64,000 bases of DNA from Protopterus annectens (taxonomy: Eukaryota > Chordata > Ceratodontiformes > Protopteridae), in contig NC_056732.1 of the NCBI RefSeq assembly GCF_019279795.1, forward strand, positions 1,075,632,740 to 1,075,696,739. Direction: 5' to 3'. The notes beneath the pieces are model-generated. The model did no database searches, was not told where the DNA came from, and was given only the letters and a program-made list of their open reading frames with translations. How positions within the stretch are numbered: position 1 is the stretch's first letter; each line of letters begins with the position of its first letter. A program made the translations under genes and the position numbers. Shown piece after piece: positions 43,770 to 56,901 of the stretch.

Positions 43770-46496
43770 TGAACCTCAGGGTGTAACTACTCAATGCCAG
43801 GAGCCTAAATAAAAAAAAAATGCATTTCTTCCAAGCCCTTCTCACACTTGAGAATTTAGACATCTGTGCATTTACCGAGACATGGTTTAAAGTGGCAGAG
43901 AGTACCGCAGCAGTGCAAGGTTTCAGTGCCTTCCACACTTTTAGACTAGAAGCTTCATAGACAAGGGATAAAGGTGGGCTGTCTCAGTACACATCAGTAA
44001 CAAACATACTTCTAGAGTGGTCAAACAGGATGATGTGCTGGAGTTCCTTCACATGCAGATCACCATACACAAAAGCCTATACCATGTCCTAGCCAGTTAT
44101 AGGTCACCCTCCATGTCCCAAGAAGCAGACATTGCATATTTGGACCTACTAGAGATACTTACCTTCCAACCTAACACCCTAATCATGGGAGACATTAATT
44201 AACCCTCTATAAACTGGGAATCCTACATGGCCTCAAATCTACAGGCACAGAGATTCCTGGACCACCACTGAACAAATAGTGAGTATGCCCAGTAGACGTT
44301 TTGACATACTGGACCTCAAGAAGCTCACAAATATGGGAGAATGCTGCAGCCCCCCCCACCAGAATGTCTTGTCCTCCCTGGTAAGATCCAACCATAAAGC
44401 TGTCTCCTTCAAAATCAAAATTAAAAACAATAAAAGATTGGAACTATTTCAAGACAAATGACCTTTTATCAAGTGATGGATTGTCAAAATTTGATGCCCT
44501 TCCAAACTCCAGTAACACACCAGCATATGCTAATTTGCTCTCAGAAACTCTGTACAACCATGTCAATAGCTACATAGAGGCTGCTGTACCTACCTGAATA
44601 AAGCCAAGGACTAACCCCAAAAACAATCCAGCCTGGTGGCATTCCTAATTAAATAAGACATATAAGTAAAATATTATGGCAAAAATCAGCGAGGGTAATT
44701 CCCATAAAAATAAAAACTCTCTCATCTAAATAAATAGCCAACTAAGAGGGCTAGTTATGTCAAACAAAGCCAACTTTTTTAGGATAGCCTGCCAGGTGAA
44801 AGATAACCATAAGACCTTCTATAGCTATGTCAAAAACCTCAAGGCCAGCACACAGCAATATGCTAAACTGGTGGTTAATGATGTCACATTCAACCAGCCT
44901 GGTGGTATAGTGAACCTGTTAGCATACTAATTCAGTTCCAAATTTACATGTGTCTTACCCCAAACCATCCGCCCTGTATACCCTCAAACATAACCCTTCC
45001 AAATATAACTAGGGAGAGGAGGATATACTGGCTGCACTCACTAAAGCCAAGAAAATGGCAACAGTGGGCCACAGTAACATCCCAGGATAAGGATGCCTCC
45101 TAATTAGTCTAAAATACAACTTAATGGGACCCCTGGAGTCATTATTTAAGTATATTCTTAAAACAGGCTTTGTGACACTTAAATGGAGGACTGCAACAGT
45201 CATCCCCTTTATAAGGGAGGAGCTTCAGCTGTTGCTCGAAACTACAGACCCATTAGTCTGACTAATTTTATTTGCAAAGCCATGGAAGAATTGTTATGGA
45301 AATTATCAGCAAAGACGTAGGACCCCTCCAGGTATTGGATCCATCCCAGGATGCCTCCTAATTAGTCTAAAATACAACTTAATGGGACCCCTGGAGTCAT
45401 TATTTAAGTATATTCTTAAAACAGGCTTTGTGACACTTAAAATTGAGGACTGCAACAGTCATCCCCTTTATAAGGGAGGACCTTCAGCAGTTGCTCGAAA
45501 CTACAGACCCATTAGTCTGACTAATTTTATTTGCAAAGCCATGGAATAATTGTTATGGAAATTATCAACAAAGACGTAGGACCCCTCCAGGTATTGGATC
45601 CATCCCAGTTTAACTTTATCAAAGGATGATCATGCTTACTGAATCTGGTAGACTTCTTTGACAAGGTCACTAAAGCAATGGATGAGGGGAGAATGGTACA
45701 TACTACATTCCTAGATCTGGCTAAAGCATTTGATACAGTACATCACTTGGGCATTTAAAATAAACTTATAGAAGTAGGTATAAACCCCTTTATAACATGC
45801 TGGATAGCTAGCTGGCTCACAGATAGGACACAGGAAGTTAGAATCAGTGAGGCCACCTCCACAAAGAGAACGGTCAACAGTGGAATTCTCCAGGGCTCTG
45901 TACTAGGCCCACTGTTCTTTAGCATCTACTTCTCAGATGTCAAAGCCAATGTCAAAAGCCTCTGGCTAATCAAGTTCGCAGATGACTGCAAACTGGGAGA
46001 AGCCATTGAATCTCCCAAGATGATAACAACCTTCAGGAAGGTCTAATACAGACAAATGCTTTGTGCCAAAGCCATGACTTAAAACTCAGTACCAAGAAAT
46101 GCATGATAGTACCTTTCGGGAAGTATACTAACCTGAGTAACTATGTCATCAATAAAACACCCTTAAAAGTTGACTAGGATATGGAAACTCATGTAGATAG
46201 TAACCTAGCCTTCGACCAACATATGTCCAGGGTAGTACGAAAATCCTTCTATGTTGCCCAACTTCTAAGCAAAGGCATGGCATCTAGGTCCAAGAGAGGT
46301 CATTCTACTACTGTACTAGTTTGTCATCAGACCCATCATAGAGTATAATGCCCCTTTGGTATGTACCTGACCAGACACATGCAGCAATTGGAATGTCTAC
46401 AAAGAATCCTTACAAAAAGAATACAGGGAGTAAACACAATGTCCTGTGCTGATCACCTCAAAGTACTGTGTCTTTACTGAGAGGTGATCTTTGCCT
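43770..46496 (+). pseudogene. CR1-C ORF2: endonuclease and reverse transcriptase, broken
   Basis: Endonuclease words TETWFKVAEST, YRSPSMSQEADIAYLDLLEI, LIMGDIN (for GDFN), RSNHKAVSF. RT words RNYRPISLTNFICKAME, LDLAKAFDTVHHLGI, GSVLGPLLFSIYFSDV, and KFADDCKLGEAI, with the catalytic FADD kept. Frames change several times and the 258-base duplication repeats the region just before the RT core. Confidence 0.8.
45091..45606 (+). repeat. 258-base tandem duplication inside CR1-C ORF2
   Basis: 45091-45348 and 45349-45606 both start GGATGCCTCCTAATTAG and end near GATCCATCCC, with few differences (for example GGAAGAATTG vs GGAATAATTG). Confidence 0.92.
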
Positions 46497-47714
46497 AGAA
46501 TACAGGCAGGGGATCCCACAAGATTTTTTGCAGAGGGGGGTGAAAATCCAGAGCACCCCCACGCAGCTATTCCAGTGTCCCATTACTTGGCTATTTCTCC
46601 CCATTTACCATAAACACTGTTCAAAACTCTGTGGGCATACTGTTTTATGCTTTAATTCTACAATGATTACAGATATTTGGATTTCATTTTCAACTTTTAT
46701 TTCAAATGTTATAGCACAAACACTGATAGACATTTGCTAAACAAAGCAGTAGAGTCTTACAATGAAAACAGACTTAGCATTAAAACTTATCTGCCTTTGA
46801 ATCTCACATTCACTGAACAGCATTGAAACCCACATTCAAAGAAAATCCATCTGGCCAGTGGGGGTGGGGGGGGGGTAAGTTTACCTCTGGGCTCTTTTCA
46901 AATCATAGCCCCCTTGCACACATTTTTAGGATCATGCAAAAGTTCTTTGATTCACATTCTTGATTGTATTAAATTTTAATATATAACAATTAAACAATAA
47001 TACATTACCACCTGTTAGAGCGTGTTTTAAATTTATAGATTTAAACATTTTCCATTAAGCAATGAAACAAAACATATGAGCCAATAATTACAAAGCTGCC
47101 CAGTTCAGAACATTTTCAACCATAAAAAGCCACTATAAACTTCTGTCATTACAATCCACCAATATCAGTCATTATGCACAATCTCTGCAGAAGTAAAAGT
47201 TGTCTGAATAATTCCACATTAAAAGGATCTGAAACTAATGAAGAGGTTGCTGCTAGAAAACGTTATATGTCAGTGTTTCATCTACAAATTCAGTACCTGT
47301 GCTGCCCTTGAAGAATAAATTGACTGTTACATTAAAAATGGTGAGTTGGTATACTGCAATAGGGAATGGATGGCAAACTGAAAAACAGGTTCATAATTAC
47401 TAGGCATCTCTTCCAAAGGAGGACATACTGAGTACTGCAGTACCCCGCCCCCTAAAAATACAAATCTGCATGCTGTGGGTGTAGAATCTACAGCCCTCTG
47501 CTTCAAGACGGAAGTATACTACCTTTTGTGCTAACACAGCTTTAAAATTCTATACCACAATAGTGATCCCTTTTGCTAAACAAAACAGTTGCACATTTTT
47601 TGCAGACTTAGCATAAGCAGCAGTACACTTCTCTCCCCATGAAGCTCACAATTCCTTGAAAATGCACTTGAAAATAAATTCCACCTGCAAACTCTGCCTA
47701 GGGCATTGCACTGT
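46497..47714. other. no recognised features
   Basis: AT-rich; a G-run at 46858-46875. No domain-bearing frame or clear repeat match. Confidence 0.45.
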
Positions 47715-48598
<884 letters not shown>

Positions 48599-48636
48599 AC
48601 CTCCCTCTTAATAACGATACGTATAGATAGGTATTT

Positions 48637-49260
48637 TTTTATTTATTATTTATTTTACATTTGTTAACTGGGATAGTCCAACTGGATACATGTCCATTTT
48701 CAGTGGAGGCCCGGGGAGAAAAGCTTCAAAGAAACACATACGCAAGACATACAGACAATATATTTTACTTGTTTCTAGTATATTCAACCAGACAATATAG
48801 ATGAGCACAAATTATTAATTTCTTACAAAGACATATACAATGATCAATATATGTACTAAGAATAAAGTATATTAAATATCCTATCTAAAGTCACATCATG
48901 CATCTGAATATGGTATTGATAAGACTAAACAGTTATATGAGGAGACTGTTTGTTTGAGGAAAGAGTAATAGCAGGAGTGGAGCAGGACTGTAGTTAGTCA
49001 GGTGTGGAGCAGGGACATAACCATTTGTTGCTGAGATGGCTTTTGATAGATGTCGTAAATTTGGATAGAAAAGATTCCAGGGTAATGGAAGGAGGCAGGG
49101 AGTTCCAAATTGTGGATATGTAAGAAGAGTAGAGGAGTCACTGGCATGGTTATGTGATCTAGTAACTCTGATAATAATAATATGTAAGTAATAAGTATGT
49201 ATAAAGTAAAGCAGCAAAGGACTGCTGTTTTCTAAACTGTTGCCGTGCGCTTTAGAAGAA
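48637..49260 (-). mobile_element. L2-type LINE 3' end, reverse
   Basis: Read on the minus strand it ends CTGAAAATGGACATGTATCC ... CCAGTTAACAAATGTAAAAT with AAATAA repeats, the tail shared by V-SINE copies 2-4. The part above it (49220-48930) gives LLYSSYISTIWNSLPPS-like words, the usual L2 C-terminus. Probably the same insertion as the RT part at 50240-50700. Confidence 0.6.
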
Positions 49261-49346
49261 GGTAGTTTATATAAAATTAAGTTTATTGCAGCATTTTAAA
49301 CCTCAGAGATAGGTTTATATATGAGCCTGTGGGCATGCGCGCGCGT

Positions 49347-49472
<126 letters not shown>

Positions 49473-49489
49473 CATTAACATGGGTCCTG

Positions 49490-49627
49490 CAGGAGGGGCA
49501 AGTCCAGGAATTGATATTGTGGGTTTTGGTATCTGTGGATTTCATTGTTTCTGGCTCAAGATCCTGCATGTTCTACATATGAATACTTTGATTTATGATA
49601 CTAAATCGGGGAAGGGGATTATAAGCT
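49490..49627 (+). repeat. direct repeat, unit 1 (partner 50890-50985)
   Basis: GATCCTGCATGTTC-ACAT, then GAATACTTTGATTTATGATA and CTAAATCGGGGAAGG recur at 50915-50980 with about ten differences. Nature unknown. Confidence 0.6.
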
Positions 49628-49918
49628 AATACCAAAAAAAAAAAAAAAGAGAGAGAGATCCCTTCACCTTGTAGGAGATTCTTTGTCACTTTGTCATTAG
49701 CAGTCACTTTTAAGATTTTCTGAACAGTTCCTTTAATTGTAGATTTTGTATTGTGAAGCTTGTTGTATCACTGGAATTGTTGATCAAAGTGTCAGCTTCT
49801 TTGGGGGGCCAAATCTGTTTATGGCAGGAACTGAGCAACTTAAGCAAATGTAATTTAGCTCTCTATGTCCCAGGCAGTGGCAGTAATATGGACTTTAAAT
49901 ATCCCTTGGTCTTGACCT

Positions 49919-50183
49919 TTTTATTTATTTATTTATTTATTTAACATTTGTTAATCGGGAAAGTCCGACTTGGAACGAACCAATTTTCAGCAGAGGCCCA
50001 GGGAAAAATGCTTATGCATGTCTTTGTAACGTGGGAGGAAACCGGAGCACCCGGAGGAAACCCACACAAATGCAGGGGGGACATGCAGACTCCGCACAGA
50101 AGGCACCCCAGCTGAGAATCGAACCGGAGAACCTGTTGCTGTGAGGCGACAACGTTACCGCTGCATCACTGCACCGTCCTAAA
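49919..50183 (-). mobile_element. V-SINE copy 3 with L2-type tail, reverse
   Basis: On the minus strand: GGTGCAGTGATGCAGCGGTA, B box CCGGTTCGATTCTC, core TGCGGAGTCTGCATGTCCCC and GGGTTTCCTCCGGGTGCTCC, tail GTTCCAAGTCGGACTTTCCC GATTAACAAATG with AAATA repeats. Best preserved V-SINE here. Confidence 0.88.
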
Positions 50184-50239
50184 CTTTTGGCGATTAGCAG
50201 AGGGTCCCTGATTTAGGGTGATCCTTCTTTTGGTTGTGG

Positions 50240-50700
50240 AGTTGATAACATACTGCTCTAGTGTACTTATTTCAGTTCCTTGCTTAGTCAGTTAAAAAGA
50301 GAAGCATTGCATAGTTTCATTGTTTGGGCCTAGTTCCTTAAGTTGGGCTAGTAGTAATATAGGATGTGAGACAATAAAAAATGCCTTTGGTAAGAAAAAG
50401 ATCAATGATTCTAGTACATCACCTACATTATGTGTCTCATATACAAAGGTCACAAAGGTTAGTAGGCCTGTTTTTGTGGAGTGTTCCAGCATGAAACCCA
50501 GTTGTGTTGTGGACTTTAGCTTGTTTTCAAACAGTTAATTAGGAAGTTGTTTATTAATTATTTTTGAACATTTTATGGAAGGGGCATGTGATGGCTGATG
50601 GTTTGTAATTAGGGAGTTCTGTAGAGGTACTAATTTTATGGAAGAAAATTGTGTAAGATCATTCATTGAGTTCTGGGAGCATTGAAAGTTTAACTAAATG
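50240..50700 (-). pseudogene. L2-type LINE reverse transcriptase fragment
   Basis: Minus-strand frame: KIINKQLPN, a stop, LFENKLKSTTQLGFMLEHST KTGLLTFVTFVYETHNVGDV, then LPKAFFIVSHPILLLAQLKE. This follows the L2 RT pattern of an INKQL...QSGFRP-HST...LLTFVND...LDLSKAFDTV-HPILL-KL. The catalytic Asp of LDLSKAFD is Leu-Pro here (FLPKAFF). No further RT motifs are readable below 50240. Confidence 0.7.
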
Positions 50701-50889
50701 ATTTATAATTATAGATATGTGATATGATGTGGCATATGCTGCGCTATGGAGATATTCCCAGGGATTCATAAAGAATCCCACTGTGGTTGCTAAGGGCTGC
50801 AGCCAGAAGGGGCTGTATCCACGGTTGTGGAAAAAGCGATTCAGATACATAATTAGGTTAATTGAGTAAAAACGTCATTATCAGCTAAT

Positions 50890-50978
50890 TTGGATTTCAG
50901 TGTTTATGCTTCGTGATCCTGCATGTTCAGCATGTGAATACTCTGATTTGTGATACTAAATCAGGGAAGAAGATTGTA
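50890..50978 (+). repeat. direct repeat, unit 2 (partner 49490-49627)
   Basis: Same words as unit 1, followed at once by V-SINE copy 4. Confidence 0.6.
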
Positions 50979-51230
50979 AGGTGCAGTGGTGCAGTGGTAG
51001 CATTGTTGACTCACAGCAAGAAGTTCTCTGGTTTAATTCTTGGCTGGGGTGCCTTGTCTGCGGAGTCTGCATGTCCTCCTGGCATTCACGTGGGCTTTCT
51101 CTGGGTGCTCCAGTTTCCTCGCAAGGTAGAAAGACATGCATCTGGAGTGTTTCTCCCCAGGCCTCTGCTAAAAATTGGCTTCATTCCATGTTAGACTTTC
51201 CTGGTTAACAAATGTTAAATAAATAAATAA
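50979..51230 (+). mobile_element. V-SINE copy 4 with L2-type tail
   Basis: Head GGTGCAGTGGTGCAGTGGTA, B box GGTTTAATTCT, core TGCGGAGTCTGCATGTCCTC and GGGTGCTCCAGTTTCCTC, tail GACTTTCCTGGTTAACAAAT GTTAAATAAATAAAT. Confidence 0.85.
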
Positions 51231-51680
51231 TTTGCATTGCATGGTATTACTGCTAGTGCTGGTTAGCACTTTTCCTGCAGTAATCAACCCTGATGGCTCA
51301 TGCTTCTCTTTAACACAAGTACTTCTTCACTGTGCAGTGCTCAAATGCAACACACAGACACACACACACACACCCCCAACACATGCAAACACTCACACTC
51401 ATGTACAGACATAAGACACATCCTCATATATTTTACTAGTTCCCCGCTTTACAGAACATGCCTCATGTAGCCTCTAATTATAGCTTTTAAATCACAGAGG
51501 AATACAGTCTTTCACTAATGCCAGACATTAGAGAGTCATTCATCTTTGTGTTCAGAAAATCCATTGTATTGCTAACCCTGTAGTTCTGTTAACTTTTAAG
51601 TCAGCCAGAGTAATATTTAAATATTATGCCCTGTATTATCTAGTGCTCCTTTTGTCTTTGTCTGGAAGTCTTCAGCACAG
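51231..51680. other. mostly unrecognised; one weak match to the 58 kb repeat
   Basis: 51355-51415 is CA-rich. 51580-51650 (TTCTGTTAACTTTTAAGTCA, GTAATATTTAAATATTATG) resembles the unit at 58255-58320. Confidence 0.4.
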
Positions 51681-51688
51681 CCATTTAG

Positions 51689-52023
51689 GGGTCCCTATCA
51701 GCATCTTGAATGCTAACAATATCGAATTTGATATTGTTGCATCGAGAATGCCGAAAGGGCAGAACATCGAATGGGTAAATTGAAATCTCTGTAAGGGGAG
51801 ATTTCCGTTTACCTCAATGTAGTGCGGTCTCGGAGTTGGTATATTTGAGTAGCGGGGGGGTATGGGGGGGTGAAGGGGAGCTTGCCCCCCTGCCTACACC
51901 CTTTAGTTTTTTTGGGGGGGGGGTTATTTTTTTATCGGCATTCGAAAATGTAATAGGTCGATCATTTTAGTTCGACATTTAGTTATTCGACCTATTACAT
52001 TTTTGAAATGCCGATATAGACCC
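51689..52023. mobile_element. non-autonomous inverted-repeat element with 8-base target duplication
   Basis: Ends GGGTCCCTATCAGCAT and ATGCCGATATAGACCC form a 16-base terminal inverted repeat. Flanks CCATTTAG (51681-51688) and TCATTTAG (52024-52031) look like an 8-base target duplication, as for hAT-type elements. Inside, ATCGGCATTCGAAAATGTAA and TAGGTCGA near 51936-51963 are inverted at 51987-52015, a near-perfect hairpin. G-runs at 51854-51875 and 51914-51925. No transposase frame. Confidence 0.75.
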
Positions 52024-52067
52024 TCATTTAGAGGTATGTCAGTCTCCTACATCGACAAACCAGGGCA

Positions 52068-52200
52068 CCTCTCAACTGTCCGTGAATTTACAGAACACTC
52101 CTGATTTTGCCTCTTATACGTATCCTGTCCCTTGTAACTCATGGATCATTACAGTCAGGCAGTAATGCCAGACACTAATGACAAACACTAGGGTTGCATA
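52068..52200 (+). repeat. possible end of the short inverted-repeat element
   Basis: GCACCTCTCAACTGTCCGTG AATTTACAGAACACTCCTGA matches the start of the element at 60203; the rest is unclear. Confidence 0.4.
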
Positions 52201-52739
52201 CCTCCTCAGAAATGTAGCTATGGTGGGCAGTTGTAATGTGTTAGGGGTCATTATCAGTAGATCCACATTTTTTTTTAACTTTCACTCCCCATGTGTCCCA
52301 TACAGGAGAAACAGGGCATTGATGTGAGGGTTATGTGCTTTAGGACTTGGACTATCTCCCAGCTATGGCTCTGCTTCTTCTTGTTTAGCAAATACATCAG
52401 GATGCAAGAGCGATCTCTTAATGAAGTCCTCAACTGGTGTACAGGACTAAAGATCTGTTTTCTTAAAGCACTGTTCCCTGTACCAAGGATACAGAGTTCA
52501 TAGGATCATAGGAGGTTACTAGGCTAACAGCCCCATGGCACTTACAAGCCTAGCCAAGTTTAACCCATGTTCCCAAGGGTGTCTTGTTTAAGCAGACACT
52601 ACAATTAGCACCTATTGCCCCTGCCCAAGAGGGACACAGGTGGAACCCCCGGGTGAATTTCTGGTTACCCATCCAATCATCCAAATTACGCTTAAATAGG
52701 GACAATGGGGGACTTTGTTTAACATGAATAAGAGCATTG

Positions 52740-55330
52740 TTCTAAAGGTAGGGCAACCTCTGTGAGACAAATCTGTCTCTCCAGTAAGTTCTGTTCATGT
52801 CACATATCAGGTTAAGGTCCTTTGAGTGAGTTACCCGTGAGCCATTTGACTTGTGAATGTGCAGCATTTCCATTAAAGGTGGGTCAGAAATTGCTCCATA
52901 TGCAAGGCACAGATTGCTTCTGAGCAGTCTGTATGACACAGAGTAAACGAACAATGACTTCAGTTTGTCCACATAAGACAGATCTTGAAGTCCCTGAATT
53001 TTCTTTGTAAGGAACCTATGTGGTCACTCCAATTGCTGCAGGTGTTTGGAAAGGAACATTCCAAAGGGAGCTTTGTACTCTGTTATTGTCCTGATGAGGG
53101 AAGAATACGGGGGGGGGGGGGTTATAACCTCTTTTTTTTCTGGGGGCAATGTCTTTACTTATGAGATGAGCAATATAAAATGCCCTTCTTACCACTGTGC
53201 AGACATGGTGATTGAAGTTAAGGTTTCTGTCAACCTGTGTGCCCAGATCTCTCACTACTGACTGTGTGCTTAGGGTATTGCTATTGATGTGGCAGTTTGC
53301 AGGAACATCACTTTTGCCAAAGGGGATACTACTGCATTTTTTTTGCATTAACTTTAAGACCATGACTTTGGCACCAGTCATTAGTTTGCATAAGACCTTC
53401 TTGCAGGATGTTGACTGCTAGAGGTTTCAATGATCACTGCCAGTTTGCAGTCATCAACAAACTTTGTCAGTCACAGTCCTGTAGTTTTAGCCTGTACTTT
53501 GAAGTAGATTCTGAACAGTAGGGGTCCCAGAACTGAACCCTGTGGAACTCTAATGGTTACGGGTCTGCTGGAGGAGGTAGATTCCCCCACTTTGACCGTA
53601 TGGGTTCTGTCCGTGAGCCAGTTTGCAACCCACCTGACAATATATGGGTTGGTACCCAGCTGGGTGAGTTTATTAATGATGCCTGAGTGGGGGATTGTGT
53701 CAAAAGCCTTGGCTATGTCTAGGTAGGCCATATGCACAGATTTGCCCTTGTCTAGGGCTTTGGTGAATGTCTCGAATTAGTCCACCAAGTTTAACAGGCA
53801 TAATCTCCCCTTGAAGCCAAATTGGTGGTGTCGAGCGTTTGGAGATTTCCTATAGTTTTCTTTATAAGGTCCATGATTATTCATTCCATGGCCTTGCAGA
53901 TAAGGCTGGTAAGGCTAATGGATCTGTAGTTCCTGGGGTCTGTGGATGCACCCCCTTTGTGCAAAGGGGTGACGGTAGCTGTTTTCCATTCTGCTGGGAT
54001 GAAGCCAGTGCTTAGGCTGTGATTGAAAGTGTACTCAATGTTGATGCCAATTCCTGTTTTAACCCATGTAGAACACAGCCCAGGATGCTGTCTGGTCCCA
54101 TAGAGGCTGTGTTTTTGACCTTGGAGAGGGCATTTAAGACCTGCTCCTCAGAGATACTAGGTAAAGGACAGGTGTTAGGGATGGTTTGGGGTAAATGTGG
54201 CTGGGACAGGGGAGTGAAGGTTTTACTGAGCCTGCCAGCCAGCAGGTTTGCTATATTCATATGTTCTGTATATATAGTACCATTAACTACAGGTTCAGAG
54301 TAAATCTGAGCCTTACCTTTGAGGTTACGGATGTAACGAAAGACCGCCCTGTGGTTATCCTTAGTTAGGGAAGCTAATTTGGATTCAAGGTTAGCTTTGG
54401 AGTCTTATTTGCTTGTTTAAGTTGAGAAGGGAGTGTTTTTAGTTTTGAGACCATTCCTTCCAACTCTTAGACAGCAGTTATTTCTCCTGTTGTATAGCCT
54501 GTTAATGGCAGTTGTCCAGCAGGCAGGTTTGTTTTTCCTTGAAGATCTCACTTTGGTTCTATCAGGGATGGCAGAGTCAGTACAATTGTACAGGTGCTTG
54601 TGTAAAGCATTGGTGTATAACTCAGCATAGGTGTCTGTTCCATCAGTGGGGGAAGAGGCTGTAAAGCTATTTATACCGTCACTTAAAAAGTTGTAATTTG
54701 CCTTGGAGAAGTTATTTAGTCTAGTTGTTGCTAAGGGGGGTCTTGTGTTATAGTTACTTCTAGTGAGACTGATTTGTGGTCAGATCTTACCAGCGATAGC
54801 CACACACTGGGGTGATGCAGTGGTCTCCCATGTTGGTGAACACCAGAGCCAAGATGCTTGAGCCCCTTGTGGGTGTGTCAACCAGTTAGTCCAGGGCATT
54901 GGAGTTAACAAAGTCCAGGGGCCTTTGAGCAAGTGAGTTAGAACATATAATTTACCCAGTCTATGAAAGGGTAATTAAAGTCACCCAAAACCAGAGTGTT
55001 TGGTTGTATCTTGATTGATTCAAGTAGATCCAAGTAGGCTGAGTGGATGTCATGATTCATGGAGGGGGTCCTATAACTAGAAATGACCTGAAGAGGGGTC
55101 TTACCTACAGTCAATTGCACCTGAAATAATTAAAGGGAATCATGCTGTTTAACCAATCTAGAAGTGTATTAATCTATAATGAATATTGGTACACCACTTC
55201 CTTTAGTTCATATGCCTTAAGTTTGTGGTCTGAACAAGTGGAAGGAAATATAACCTGGTATAGCTGGGGTGCGCTCTGTAGCCTTAAACCAGGATTCAGT
55301 GACTGCACAAATGTCAGCATCTTCTAGGGT
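52740..55330 (-). pseudogene. CR1-D ORF2: endonuclease and reverse transcriptase, broken
   Basis: From the 5' side: VTESWFKATE-like words near 55300, YRTPSMNHDIHSAYLDLLES, LVLGDFNYP (endonuclease GDFN kept, 54960), then RT words AYLDIAKAFDTIPHSGIINK, VPQGSVLGPLLFRIYF, and KFVDDCKLAVII (FVDD, as in A/B). The C-terminal part YSVSYRLLRSNLCLAYGAIS and NRTYWRDRFVSQRLPYL is near 52750-52970. Broken in at least five places, including the T/C runs near 53110-53150. Confidence 0.82.
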
Positions 55331-55399
55331 GAGGACTGCTTCCACTGAGTGGAGTTTCTGGTTTAGACTTCTAGCATTTAGCAACATAACCTTGTGGAT

Positions 55400-56351
55400 G
55401 TTTTTAGAGGGTATTTTTACATCAGGATTTTTTTTCTTGTGACATTGCCTAAAAATGGCACTATGGGGATGACATGAGCCTTAGCCAGTAACCAAAACCC
55501 CATGGGTGACAGTTGAAGACCATCTCTGGCAAAGCATCGAGGTCTGTTGACCATGTCATCCCATGATAGACACTGTATCCCCTTTGAATGACACCAGAAA
55601 CTAAGCCAGTTGTTGAAGTCAATCATTTTTTGTTTGTACTGAGGTATCATCCTAGGCCAAGGTAAAATCCTGCTTAAGGCTAGGGACGTACCTGCCTGAG
55701 ACATATAATCAGAGAGCTCAGTCATGTCTCTCTTCATATAGTGCAGTGAGGTATATCTGAATTCAGTCACGCCAGCATGGACTATGATGGAGTCATAATG
55801 TTGTTGAGAGACTTGAGTGTGTGTGTGATGTGGCAGATCCTGGCAGCTGAATGTGACCTTTTCCTTATCCAACCTGGTGAGAGGGACATCTGTGTGTCTC
55901 ACAATTGAGTTGCTTATGAATAAGAAGTTTGTTTTTGTGTTATGCCTCAGGGGCTTGACTGGTGAGACACTGGGTGTAATATATTATGTGTACTATGTTC
56001 TGCAGAGGATGTATTATGTGAATTGTGCTTGTGTTTGTGTTTGGCAGGTCTCTGATGTTTAGGTAAGCTTTTTATAAGGACCTCCCCATATGTAGGTTTA
56101 TGTGTTGTTGGTTTGGTAGGGGCAGGAGGTGAGGTGTGCATGCTGATAACCTGCTTAGTATCAGATGAACTGACTGGTGAGTGAGAGAGTCTGGTTTCTA
56201 GGTTCTTGATATAAATGCATCTCTCACATAATGAATTTGTCTGGACTAGAAGAATTGGGTTGTCAATATACATGAGGCACTTGCTACATTGCCTCAGGAT
56301 GCCCATGTCAACCAGGCTGGCTGGAGAAATTATAGTAAATTGTCTGTCCAT
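55400..56351 (-). pseudogene. CR1-D ORF1: CxxC finger and esterase-like domain, decayed
   Basis: The ATG at 56351 starts MDRQFTIISPASLVDMGILR, then QCSKCLMYIDN and SLCERCIYIKN, two CxxC pairs of the zinc-finger (PHD-like) part. A Ser/Thr/Pro/His-rich linker ends at a stop at 55947. The esterase part (55902-55417) reads SIVRHTDVPLTRLDKEK-like and continues TSLHYMKRDMTELSDYMSQA to DGLQLSPMGFWLLAKA. GDS has become SNS, GxND is GVTE, and the His of DGLHLS is Gln, so all three SGNH blocks are damaged. Confidence 0.75.
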
Positions 56352-56560
56352 AATGCTAGGTAAGTTGATGTGGTCAGAAAACAGGGAGAGGACAGGAAGG
56401 ACCAGGAAAGTATATGTCAGGAGTAGTGGACAAAAATACGAGGGGATAGTGGGTAGGATCTTTGCTGCTACCTTAGGAGCTTCACTGAATTTATCACCTG
56501 TCAGTGGGGGACAATCACGAGAACTCACTGATGGAGCACCAGCAGAGTACTAAGGGAAAA

Positions 56561-56901
56561 TTAGCAGACAAATTTGCGTCTATAACCACCAACAGCGCCC
56601 ACCTCTGCGCAGTAGTTGCGCAGACATGGTGCTATGTAGAAAATGAGCACAAATTGATCTAAACAAATTAACTAATAAAAAAGCTCAAAACTGAGCCCTG
56701 TTCTAGCAACCTTTAATCAGATGAGTTCTAACTGCACACTCCTGCCACTAGGTTGCAGGGGAACCCTCTCTAACAAAAGATGGCATGGTTGAGTGCTCAA
56801 GGTATACAAACAGATTTAGATAAAGCAGGTCTGACTCTAGTTTATGCTACAGCAAAATACACCAGTTTCAGAAAAAACACAGTTGAAATAAGCAGCCACA
56901 A
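56561..56901. other. no recognised features
   Basis: Flank of CR1-D. ACAGCGCCCACCTCTGCGCA at 56591-56610 is a local GC-rich spot that might be the CR1 5' end. Confidence 0.4.

Larger units (their letters stand above)
41650..46496 (+). mobile_element. CR1 LINE copy C, split by Penelope element 2
   Basis: ORF1 about 41690-42560, Penelope insertion 42579-43713, then ORF2 from about 43770 to the RT C-terminus near 46490, where the match stops at GGTGATCTTTGCCTAG; the 3' UTR is missing. It has a 258-base internal tandem duplication. More diverged from A/B and D than A is from B. Confidence 0.82.
52500..56560 (-). mobile_element. CR1 LINE copy D, nearly full length, reverse
   Basis: The 3' end (52500-52560) shows the tail as TTCATAGGATCATAGGAGG and CAAGCCTAGCC in reverse. 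RT, endonuclease and ORF1 follow upward to about 56560. No nested insertion. About 4.06 kb, so it is the best guide to full CR1 length here. Confidence 0.88.
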
